12,590 bases of DNA from Micavibrio sp. UBA2020. Lineage in GTDB: Bacteria > Pseudomonadota > Alphaproteobacteria > Micavibrionales > UBA2020. This document shows, in pieces, positions 7,624 through 12,590 of the stretch. The notes under the pieces were generated by a model, which searched no databases, was not told the DNA's origin, and saw only the letters and a list, made by a program, of their open reading frames with translations. The position numbers and the translations under genes were made by a program. The stretch is taken from assembly GCA_002334985.1 (NCBI GenBank), contig DDBY01000020.1:1-12590 (forward strand), written 5' to 3'. How positions within the stretch are numbered: position 1 is the stretch's first letter; the number at the start of each line of letters is the position of its first letter.

Positions 7624-8724
7624 TCAGGGCGCGGCGGCTTTGGCGCTTTGCTTTTGCGCGGGCACGGCAGGTGCGGGGGCATTGCCGTCGGGCTTTTGCG
7701 CTTCTTGCATGATGCTGCTCAGGGCTTTGCCGGATGTGGCCTTGCCGGCATCCGACGTCAGCTCGCCGCCCACGACGAATTGCAGAAAACCCGCGAGGGT
7801 TTTGTTGCTGTTGGCGAGTGCCGGATTTTCCTGACTAAGCAGCGTGGTCATTTTGCGGCTGTAGGTAAAATCGGTACCGGTGGAGGGGCCGAGGTCGGCA
7901 TCGCTCATCAGTGTGCACATGGCCAGCAGCGCGGGGCTGCGCGCCATATCGGCCAGCTCCGCAGGCAGCGCGGCTGCGTTGCCTTGCGCGGCGGTTTTCA
8001 AAAGGCTGTGCGGGCTTTTGCCGCCCTGCGGCGCGCTGATGTCGGTGATGCGTATCATCACGCGCACGTCTTCCTGGTCGCGGACATTCATGCCCGCCAG
8101 CTGCATAAACGGTTCAATCGCCGAAATCGCCTTGTTTTCGAGGCGGTATTGCTGATGGCTTTCGGGGCCGGTCAGCGAATTGGTTTTGCCGTCGTGCATC
8201 AGGTCATGCCCCGCCGCGGCCAGCAGGCATTTGCCAAGGTCGTCTGCCTCCAGCAACACGGCGCCGGCTTTGCCGCTGGCAGCCAGTTCGTTGTGGGTAT
8301 TGCAAAGCCGCGCGATGCTGGCTGTAACTTCGCGGAAATGATGGTTGCTGTGATAGGGGTTGTCGTTATCGACTTCGGCGGCGAGGCCGGCCATCACGGC
8401 GGCCTTCAGCTGGCGGTTGTCGGCGGGAATGTCGAAATGCTGCGCGGCGGCGCAGATGATGGCGGCGGTGCTGGGCGGATTGTCGCGCCATTTGTCAAAC
8501 AGCGCGGCGACCTTCGCGCCGTTATCATCGCCGCCAGCGGCAGAGACGGAGCCGAATAAAACGCCCGCGTCTTCTTTCAAGCTTTTCATGTCGCTGTCGA
8601 ATTTGCGCACGGTATCAATCGCACTGTTCACAAGCTCGTCGCGGCGGAAAGTGTTTTTGAAGAAACCGTCATCCTGCGCGGCGATGCTGGCGGCAGATTT
8701 TTCGATGAGCTCTTTGTAATTCAT
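7624..8724 (-). CDS. HD-domain protein with class I cyclic-nucleotide phosphodiesterase signature
   Basis: The 366-residue product carries YHSNHHFREV at 124-133 and HDLMHDGKTNSL at 173-184. The second fits the class I PDE signature (HD-hydrophobic-x-H-x-[AG]-x2-[NQ]-x-hydrophobic) at every position. By analogy with PDE4, H125 would be the catalytic histidine and H129, H173 and D174 metal ligands. The fourth ligand would be an aspartate in MSDADLG (D275 or D277). The product would therefore be expected to hydrolyse cAMP, cGMP or a similar nucleotide. About 80 residues precede the domain and an Ala/Pro/Lys-rich tail follows (about 344-366). There is no signal peptide or membrane segment. I start at ATG 8724; an upstream ATG at 8871 would add 49 residues without domain character. 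The ribosome binding site is distant. It is downstream of the anti-sigma-like gene on the same strand. Substrate is unproven. Confidence 0.75.
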   Translation of the reverse strand: MNYKELIEKSAASIAAQDDGFFKNTFRRDELVNSAIDTVRKFDSDMKSLKEDAGVLFGSVSAAGGDDNGAKVAALFDKWRDNPPSTAAIICAAAQHFDIPADNRQLKAAVMAGLAAEVDNDNPYHSNHHFREVTASIARLCNTHNELAASGKAGAVLLEADDLGKCLLAAAGHDLMHDGKTNSLTGPESHQQYRLENKAISAIEPFMQLAGMNVRDQEDVRVMIRITDISAPQGGKSPHSLLKTAAQGNAAALPAELADMARSPALLAMCTLMSDADLGPSTGTDFTYSRKMTTLLSQENPALANSNKTLAGFLQFVVGGELTSDAGKATSGKALSSIMQEAQKPDGNAPAPAVPAQKQSAKAAAP

Positions 8725-8921
8725 GTGACGCGCGCCGCCCTTCGCCAAAATAAAAGTAAAAACAGAAAACGTATTTCCTATGCCTAGCGCGCTTGCGGGG
8801 GTTTCGAAACAAAAAACGTATCCGAAACAGCCGTTTAAAAATTCCGCCGCCGCACAGGCTTGTATGCGCAAGGATAGCCATATCCTAGCGAAAAAGGCTT
8901 AATCTTATGTTAATCGAAAGA
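8725..8921. other. Intergenic region before the phosphodiesterase gene
   Basis: I see no convincing gene here. It contains a perfect 10-bp palindrome GTTTCGAAAC (8801-8810). A near-repeat of about 16 bases built around AAAACGTAT occurs at 8761-8776 and 8808-8823. A small inverted repeat AGGATA-GCCA-TATCCT spans 8871-8886. It probably holds the phosphodiesterase promoter and perhaps operators, but no promoter stands out. Confidence 0.35.
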
Positions 8922-9119
8922 TTAGAAGCGGTTGTCGATATGGGGCAGGCTCGCCCACCAGCGGCGCAGGAGCTGTTTCTGGGTCATCAGGCGCTGGTAA
9001 TGCAGGTGCAGGTGGGGCTGGCGGTTCAGGGCGGCGCGGATACGGGCGGCGTTATCGGGGTCGAGCTGGTCATCGACCAGTGCCTCTATATCCTGTGCTG
9101 TAATCCTTGCTTCGCGCAT
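8922..9119 (-). CDS. Small anti-sigma-like protein, no zinc motif or membrane segment
   Basis: The 65-residue product starts at ATG 9119, with AAGG eight bases upstream. Its core, DIEALVDDQLDPDNAARIRA followed by LNRQPHLHLHYQRLM, resembles the N-terminal helices of alphaproteobacterial anti-sigma factors (pattern: DLhAyVDgqLdP...a...YL...P...). Such domains bind ECF sigma factors in the cytoplasm. The usual C-terminal membrane helix is missing, and there is no cysteine, so no zinc-binding HxxxCxxC. It ends in a basic/tryptophan stretch (LLRRWW). It does not look like NepR. An exact GGAAC-N17-CGTT ECF-type promoter lies about 50 bases upstream. The ECF sigma gene at the right edge is on the same strand but 3 kb away, so the pairing is a guess. 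It may also be a remnant of a longer anti-sigma gene. Confidence 0.65.
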   Translation of the reverse strand: MREARITAQDIEALVDDQLDPDNAARIRAALNRQPHLHLHYQRLMTQKQLLRRWWASLPHIDNRF

Positions 9120-9171
9120 CTTGCGGCCTTGTTGTTGTATTTATTGGGTTTTTTCCCAGCCTTACCTAGCT

Positions 9172-9197
9172 AACGCCATGATATGGCACAAAGTTCC
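9172..9197 (-). promoter_or_regulatory. ECF-sigma-type promoter for the anti-sigma-like gene
   Basis: On the minus strand GGAAC (plus 9193-9197) and CGTT (plus 9172-9175) are separated by exactly 17 bases. GGAAC-N16/17-CGTT is the known consensus of alphaproteobacterial EcfG-type promoters, and related ECF groups use similar elements. The predicted transcript would start near 9165 and give a leader of about 45 bases before the ATG at 9119. Confidence 0.65.
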
Positions 9198-9199
9198 GC

Positions 9200-9224
9200 T
9201 GAACCTTTGGGGGGCTGGGGCGTT
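9200..9224 (+). promoter_or_regulatory. ECF-sigma-type promoter for the DUF1328 gene
   Basis: TGAAC (9200-9204) and CGTT (9221-9224) are 16 bases apart, one mismatch from the EcfG-type consensus. It is back to back with the minus-strand ECF promoter, and the two -35 elements form the inverted arrangement GTTC-CGCT-GAAC (9193-9204). Predicted transcription starts around 9231, shortly before the strong ribosome binding site of the DUF1328 gene. Confidence 0.5.
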
Positions 9225-9260
9225 GGTTTGGTGACTGACAACCAAAAAAGGAGGTGCGAG

Positions 9261-9437
9261 ATGTTAAGAGCCGCCCTTGGATTCCTCATTTTGGCCGTTA
9301 TCGCCGGTGTGCTGGGTTTTGGCGGGATTGCCGCCCTGTCGGTGGATATTGCCCGTATTCTGGTCATTGTGTTCCTGCTGCTGTTTGTGGTGGCCATGGT
9401 CATGCACGCGCTCAGGGGCAGGGCGCCGCCGGTCTAA
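9261..9437 (+). CDS. DUF1328 (YtjA-like) small membrane protein
   Basis: The 58-residue product has two hydrophobic segments, at about 4-24 and 30-50. The first carries the family pattern AVIAGVLGFGGIAA, matching E. coli YtjA (ALIAAALGFGGLAG). The protein ends in the usual short basic tail. It should sit in the cytoplasmic membrane; its molecular function is unknown. The start is decided by a textbook AAGGAGGT five bases before ATG 9261, rather than an in-frame ATG at 9183. An ECF-type promoter lies just upstream, suggesting stress-induced expression. A stable hairpin follows the gene and separates it from the kinase. Confidence 0.85.
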   Translation: MLRAALGFLILAVIAGVLGFGGIAALSVDIARILVIVFLLLFVVAMVMHALRGRAPPV

Positions 9438-9462
9438 AGCCGTTTTTGCAGCCTATGACAAA

Positions 9463-9494
9463 TGGGCGCGGGTTTTTTGCCAAACCCGCGCCCA
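9463..9494. terminator. Perfect 13-bp stem hairpin after the DUF1328 gene, probable terminator
   Basis: The arms at 9463-9475 and 9482-9494 are perfectly complementary over 13 bases, beginning TGGGCGCGGG, with a six-base loop. It begins 25 bases after the DUF1328 stop. No T run follows on the plus strand, so it may act as a weak or factor-assisted terminator or as an mRNA-stabilising structure. The minus strand is slightly more T-rich after the stem, but no minus-strand gene ends here. Confidence 0.5.
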
Positions 9495-9514
9495 AAGTCG
9501 TTAAAATGGCCGGA

Positions 9515-9550
9515 ATCAGGTAAGCCATCAGGCAAGCTATCAGGCAATAC
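9515..9550. repeat. Three 12-bp direct repeats upstream of the hybrid kinase
   Basis: Three consecutive 12-base units start at 9515, 9527 and 9539: ATCAGGTAAGCC, ATCAGGCAAGCT and ATCAGGCAATAC. The 12-mer TCAGGCAATACG at 9540-9551 recurs exactly at 9587-9598, inside the first codons of the kinase. One unit spans a little over one helical turn, so a protein could bind the copies on roughly the same DNA face. Position just before the GTG at 9577 suggests a regulatory site. Confidence 0.5.
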
Positions 9551-9576
9551 GCCTTTCCAACCGTGCGGATGATGAC

Positions 9577-11973
9577 GTGACTTTTTTCAGGCAATACGGC
9601 GCCACGATTATTTTCTCTTTGCTGCTGGTCGCGGCCTTGGGGCTTTTGGGCGCGTTTTTCTACAAGGGTACGCAGTCCATCAACCGCGGCATGGACGGCA
9701 TAGAGCAAAGCCATACCGTCATCGTGCGCAATCAGGAACTGGCCGTGCTGGTGGAGCGCATGACCGCGCAGCAGCAGGCCTATGTCCTGAGCGGGGAGGA
9801 GCGTTTCAACGCCGCCTATGATTTCAACAAAGGGCAGGTCAGCAACCGCATCGCCGATTTGAACGCGCTGATGCGCCAGAATACGGCGCAGGTCAGTCGT
9901 TTGAACGAACTTCAGCACCACTTCCTTTTGCTGACGGAGCGGCTGGACGAAATGGCGCTGGTATCGCGCGCCGAGCGTGCGCAGGCCGCGCAGCAGGCCG
10001 GCCAGCAAACCGCGCCGGACGATGCGGGCAAAAAGGCGGACGCAAGCGCGAACAAGGGCGCGAAAAATACCCGCCAAGCCGCCGCCGATAAACCGAAAGA
10101 AGAAGTAAAACCGGTTTACAACCTGCCGCCACCGCCGCCCCCGCGCCCGATGCCGGCAATGGATACCATCGAGGCGCCGCGCGAAAACTTCGCGCGTGTG
10201 AGCGGCGAGATTATCGCGGACGAGCAATTAACGCTGAAACGCCGCAGCGAAACGCTGGAACAGCAGCGCCGTTTTTACCGCATGTCGGTGGCGGCGGGGG
10301 CGGCCGGCATTGCGCTGGTCTTTCTGGTGGGCGTTGTTTACCTGTCGCGCCAGCCGCAGCCAAGCGCGGCGGCGCCGCTGGACAGCAGCGGGGCGGAGGA
10401 AATGTTCCGCCTTGCCATCGAAGGCTCCAACGACGGTATTTTCGAGTGGAACCTCGACAAGGAAACCGCCGATTATTCGTCCCAGTTCTGGGCGATGCTG
10501 GGGTATGAAAAAGACAAATTTGCGCAGACCATGCAGGCCTTCCGCGACATCCTGCACCCCGAAGACCGCGAGCGGGTGCTCAGCCATCTGGAGCGTTATC
10601 TGAGCGGCGAGCTGCCGGATTATCTGATTATCTTCCGCATGCGCCACAAATCTGGCCGCTGGGTCTGGATTAACGCGCGCGGGAAGGCGCTTTACGATGA
10701 CAAGGGGCGTCCTTACCGCATGGTCGGCGCGCATACCGACATCAGCCATATCAAGGCATACGAGGAAAAGTTGCAAAAGGCGAAGGAAACGGCGGAGAAA
10801 GCCAGCCGCGCCAAAACCGATTTCCTTGCGCACATGAGCCACGAAATCCGCACGCCCTTGACGGCCATCAGCGGCATTGCGGAGATTTTCGAAAAGTACC
10901 AAGGCAACCTCGACCCCAAACAGCAGCAGCTGGTGCGCACGCTGAATTCCAGCACGCAATCGCTGAAAGAGCTGGTGAGCGACATCCTCGACTTCTCCAA
11001 AATCGAAAGCGGGGAGCTGGAGCTGGAAGAAAGTCCCTTCAGTCTGCAAAATCTGTTCGAACAGGTCATCAGCATCGTTTCCGTCAAGGCGCAGGAAAAG
11101 GGTATCGATTTCCGCTTTGACTACGACGACGTGCGCCGCCAGCGTATTATGGGCGACCGCGCGCGTTTGCGGCAAATCCTTATTAATCTTGTCGGCAATG
11201 CCGTTAAATTCACCGACAAGGGCAGCGTCGATATTACCGCCACGCGCACCTTGAAAAACGGCGAGCCGTATTTGCGCATCGACGTGCGCGATACGGGCAT
11301 CGGCATCGATTCAAAACATTTCGATATGATTTTCGAGCGTTTTAAACAGGCGGATTCATCCGTGTCGCGCAAATATGGCGGTACGGGCCTCGGTCTGCCG
11401 ATTTCCCAGCGTCTGGCACGCCTGATGGGCGGCAATATCACGGTGGAAAGCGCGATTGGCAAAGGCTCCACCTTCACCCTCATGCTGCCTGTGCGGCAGG
11501 AAGAAGAAATCGCCGAGGTCGAAAGCGACCAGAGCCTCAGCCACAGCCTGAGCGAAACCATCCGCGAGCAGGGCGTGAAGGCGCAAAAGCGTATTCTGCT
11601 GGTCGAGGATTACGAGGGCAACGTGGTGCTGCTCAGCTTCCTGCTCGACAATATCGGCTGCCCTTATGATGTCGCGCGCACGGGGCTTGAGGCGCTTAAC
11701 ATGTGGAAGCAGCGCGCCTACGACGTCATTTTGATGGACGTGCAGATGCCGGAAATGGACGGCTTTACCGCCACCGCGCAAATCCGTCGCATGGAGCAGG
11801 AAAAATCCCTGCCGCGCACGCCCATCATCGGCATGACGGCGCATGCGCTGGTGGGCGACAAGGAAAAGTGCATCGAGGCGGGGATGGATTCATACCTGCC
11901 CAAGCCGATTGTCGAGTTGGACCTCAAAGCCAAAATCGCCGAATACCTCGACGCCAAAAAACGCGTGGCGTGA
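9577..11973 (+). CDS. Hybrid sensor kinase, CHASE3-PAS-HisKA-HATPase-REC
   Basis: The 798-residue inner-membrane protein has transmembrane helices at about 8-29 and 236-256. Between them is a CHASE3-like sensor (HTVIVRNQELAVLVERMTAQ from 46; QAYVLSGEERFNAAYDFNKG nearby). This sensor is interrupted at about 131-200 by an Ala/Lys/Gln-rich stretch ending in six prolines (184-189). The cytoplasmic part has a PAS domain (about 274-395) and a HisKA domain with H422 in FLAHMSHEIRTPL. The HATPase domain shows N541, D572 in DTGIGID, and GGTGLGL at 601-607. The receiver domain carries acidic E677-D678, phospho-acceptor D721, T754 and K776. All catalytic residues are present, so it should autophosphorylate and pass phosphate on, normally through a histidine phosphotransfer protein not seen here. 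GTG 9577 is the only in-frame start before a TAA at 9502, and it lacks a good ribosome binding site. Signal unknown. Confidence 0.93.
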   Translation: MTFFRQYGATIIFSLLLVAALGLLGAFFYKGTQSINRGMDGIEQSHTVIVRNQELAVLVERMTAQQQAYVLSGEERFNAAYDFNKGQVSNRIADLNALMRQNTAQVSRLNELQHHFLLLTERLDEMALVSRAERAQAAQQAGQQTAPDDAGKKADASANKGAKNTRQAAADKPKEEVKPVYNLPPPPPPRPMPAMDTIEAPRENFARVSGEIIADEQLTLKRRSETLEQQRRFYRMSVAAGAAGIALVFLVGVVYLSRQPQPSAAAPLDSSGAEEMFRLAIEGSNDGIFEWNLDKETADYSSQFWAMLGYEKDKFAQTMQAFRDILHPEDRERVLSHLERYLSGELPDYLIIFRMRHKSGRWVWINARGKALYDDKGRPYRMVGAHTDISHIKAYEEKLQKAKETAEKASRAKTDFLAHMSHEIRTPLTAISGIAEIFEKYQGNLDPKQQQLVRTLNSSTQSLKELVSDILDFSKIESGELELEESPFSLQNLFEQVISIVSVKAQEKGIDFRFDYDDVRRQRIMGDRARLRQILINLVGNAVKFTDKGSVDITATRTLKNGEPYLRIDVRDTGIGIDSKHFDMIFERFKQADSSVSRKYGGTGLGLPISQRLARLMGGNITVESAIGKGSTFTLMLPVRQEEEIAEVESDQSLSHSLSETIREQGVKAQKRILLVEDYEGNVVLLSFLLDNIGCPYDVARTGLEALNMWKQRAYDVILMDVQMPEMDGFTATAQIRRMEQEKSLPRTPIIGMTAHALVGDKEKCIEAGMDSYLPKPIVELDLKAKIAEYLDAKKRVA

Positions 11974-12011
11974 TTTTAATTGGCAATTATCACTTTTATA
12001 GTGAGCGTCTT

Positions 12012-12037
12012 GTCATACCGGCCTTCGCCGGTATGAC
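12012..12037. repeat. Perfect 11-bp stem palindrome after the kinase gene
   Basis: GTCATACCGGC, loop CTTC, then its exact complement GCCGGTATGAC. It resembles the GTCAT-N-CGGC type palindromes scattered between genes in many proteobacterial genomes. A short T run (12044-12047) follows on the plus strand, so it may also terminate the kinase transcript, whose stop is at 11973. Only one copy is in this window. Confidence 0.6.
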
Positions 12038-12064
12038 GGCAATCTTTTAGCGGCGTAAATGTAA

Positions 12065-12094
12065 CAACGCCCGGCAGGGGGATGCCGGGCGTTG
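12065..12094 (-). terminator. Strong hairpin, probable terminator of the ECF sigma gene
   Basis: A perfect 12-bp stem (CAACGCCCGGCA and its complement) has a six-base loop. On the minus strand it is followed by TTACATTTA, a moderate T-rich tract; on the plus strand no T run follows. It would end the sigma transcript about 130 bases after the stop at 12227 and could also stop readthrough from the kinase side. Confidence 0.6.
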
Positions 12095-12153
12095 CTGAGG
12101 GATGGTCTGTGGTGAGAGTGGTAAGTAAGGGCTTGGTGATAAAATCAGGTCTG

Positions 12154-12241
12154 CTTATGCAGTAATCATCACAGCGTTTTATGCTGCATTCATCGCAGCA
12201 CTTTATGCTGCATTCATCGCAGCACTTTATGCTGCATTCAT
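12154..12241. repeat. 24-bp tandem repeat at the sigma gene's 3' end
   Basis: Two exact 24-base copies lie at 12178-12201 and 12202-12225. A 16-base partial copy follows from 12226 and overlaps the last sigma codons, and a diverged copy lies at about 12154-12177. Each full unit holds a small hairpin, TGCTGC-ATTCATC-GCAGCA. Read on the minus strand, each unit repeats the sigma gene's final codons Met-Asn-Ala-Ala-stop in the same frame. In-frame TAA stops fall at 12227, 12203, 12179 and 12155. Confidence 0.85.
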
Positions 12242-12590
12242 TATCGCGTTGCGGACGTGCTGGATACGGCCCAGCGGCGCCTGCGCCGGCATGGCGACGG
12301 TTTCGTCGGCAAACGGATGGTCCATCAGCTGCTGAAGCGCAGAGCGGGCGCGCGACAGGCGGGAGCGGACCGTGCCGACGGGAATTTGCAGGAATTCCGA
12401 TACTTCCTCATAACGCATGCCTTTGATGCAAACGAGGATGAGCATCTCGCGGTGTTCCTTGCTCAGGCGTTGCATGGCCTGACGTACCAGCCCGAGGTCA
12501 ACCGTCGTTTCCTGCGCGGCTTCGACAGAAGACGCCATGATATGCGGTTCGGGGTCGTACTGGCTTTCGAATTTCTTTTTGCGGCGATAG
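12227..12590 (-). CDS. ECF-type RNA polymerase sigma factor, N-terminus cut by right edge
   Basis: About 120 C-terminal residues are visible; the frame is open to the right edge, so region 2 and the start are missing. The visible part begins with a basic YRRKKKFESQYDPEP, as found at the end of region 2. After a short linker comes sigma region 4, with RLSKEHREMLILVCIKGMRY and the helix-turn-helix LQIPVGTVRSRLSRARSALQ, which reads the -35 element. A tail of about 30 residues follows region 4. The VGTVRSRLSRAR helix is typical of general alphaproteobacterial ECF sigma factors; the GTIKSR type usual in EcfG is not seen. The gene has no anti-sigma gene directly behind it. A tandem repeat and a hairpin follow the stop. 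An ATG at 12538 is internal and not the start. Confidence 0.88.
   Translation of the reverse strand, partial: YRRKKKFESQYDPEPHIMASSVEAAQETTVDLGLVRQAMQRLSKEHREMLILVCIKGMRYEEVSEFLQIPVGTVRSRLSRARSALQQLMDHPFADETVAMPAQAPLGRIQHVRNAIMNAA

Noticed and set aside
7615..8559. Long plus-strand reading frame opposite the phosphodiesterase gene
   Set aside because: The minus-strand frame carries an exact PDE signature; the plus frame shows only Gly/Arg/His-rich shadow composition.
8725..8871. Extended start at 8871 for the phosphodiesterase
   Set aside because: The extra 49 residues are unlike a folded domain or signal peptide and cross apparent regulatory repeats; ATG 8724 gives a cleaner protein.
8922..9119. 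NepR of the general stress response
   Set aside because: The small protein lacks the NepR core pattern and no phyR or HWE kinase is seen; it looks like the opening of a classical anti-sigma factor.
9412..10227. Long minus-strand reading frame opposite the kinase N-terminus
   Set aside because: It is antisense to the CHASE3 region and runs through the 9463-9494 hairpin; no recognisable domain.
10228..11175. Long minus-strand reading frame opposite the PAS and HisKA regions
   Set aside because: It is the complement of well-conserved kinase sequence, with no independent support.
12154..12241. CRISPR array
   Set aside because: The 24-bp units abut with no unique spacers and lie at the end of a sigma gene; no cas gene is present.
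12181..12426. Plus-strand reading frame with repeated MLHSSQHF
   Set aside because: The repeats come from the 24-bp tandem array read on the wrong strand, and the rest is antisense to sigma region 4.

Overview
The window reads as chromosomal DNA of a GC-rich alphaproteobacterium. The evidence is protein character: a TamA-TamB pair, an alphaproteobacterial-looking HisKA kinase of the CckA/NtrB type, ECF sigma and anti-sigma-like proteins, and a DUF1328 protein. The order cannot be fixed from this sequence alone. I see no insertion sequence, prophage gene, CRISPR array, tRNA or rRNA.

Layout from left to right. (a) 1-1155, minus strand: a membrane-anchored HisKA histidine kinase that runs off the left edge, preceded by a Gdx/SugE-type small multidrug resistance (SMR) exporter. 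(b) 1156-1269: an AT-rich divergent intergenic region. (c) 1270-5393, plus strand: tamA and tamB, overlapping by one base, which build the outer-membrane/periplasmic translocation and assembly module. (d) 5398-7470, minus strand: a glycogen debranching enzyme (GlgX type), convergent with tamB and separated from it by four bases. (e) 7624-8724, minus strand: an HD-domain protein carrying the class I cyclic-nucleotide phosphodiesterase signature. (f) 8922-9119, minus strand: a 65-residue anti-sigma-like protein. (g) 9261-9437, plus strand: a DUF1328 membrane peptide. (h) 9577-11973, plus strand: a large CHASE3-PAS-HisKA-HATPase-REC hybrid kinase. (i) 12227 to the right edge, minus strand: the C-terminal part of an ECF sigma factor, followed by a tandem 24-bp repeat and a strong hairpin.

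The left two thirds is mostly housekeeping: envelope biogenesis, guanidinium export and glycogen use. The right third looks regulatory. Between the anti-sigma-like gene and the DUF1328 gene lie two back-to-back ECF-type promoters. The minus-strand one is an exact GGAAC-N17-CGTT and the plus-strand one is TGAAC-N16-CGTT. With an ECF sigma factor 3 kb away and a sensor kinase between them, this suggests a local stress-response block. Which sigma factor uses these promoters, and what the kinase and phosphodiesterase sense or cleave, is inference.

The points most worth checking are the divergent ECF promoters, the class I phosphodiesterase-like protein, the 24-bp repeat that duplicates the sigma gene's final codons and stop in frame, the proline/alanine-rich insert in the kinase sensor domain, and the 12-bp direct repeats just before the kinase gene.
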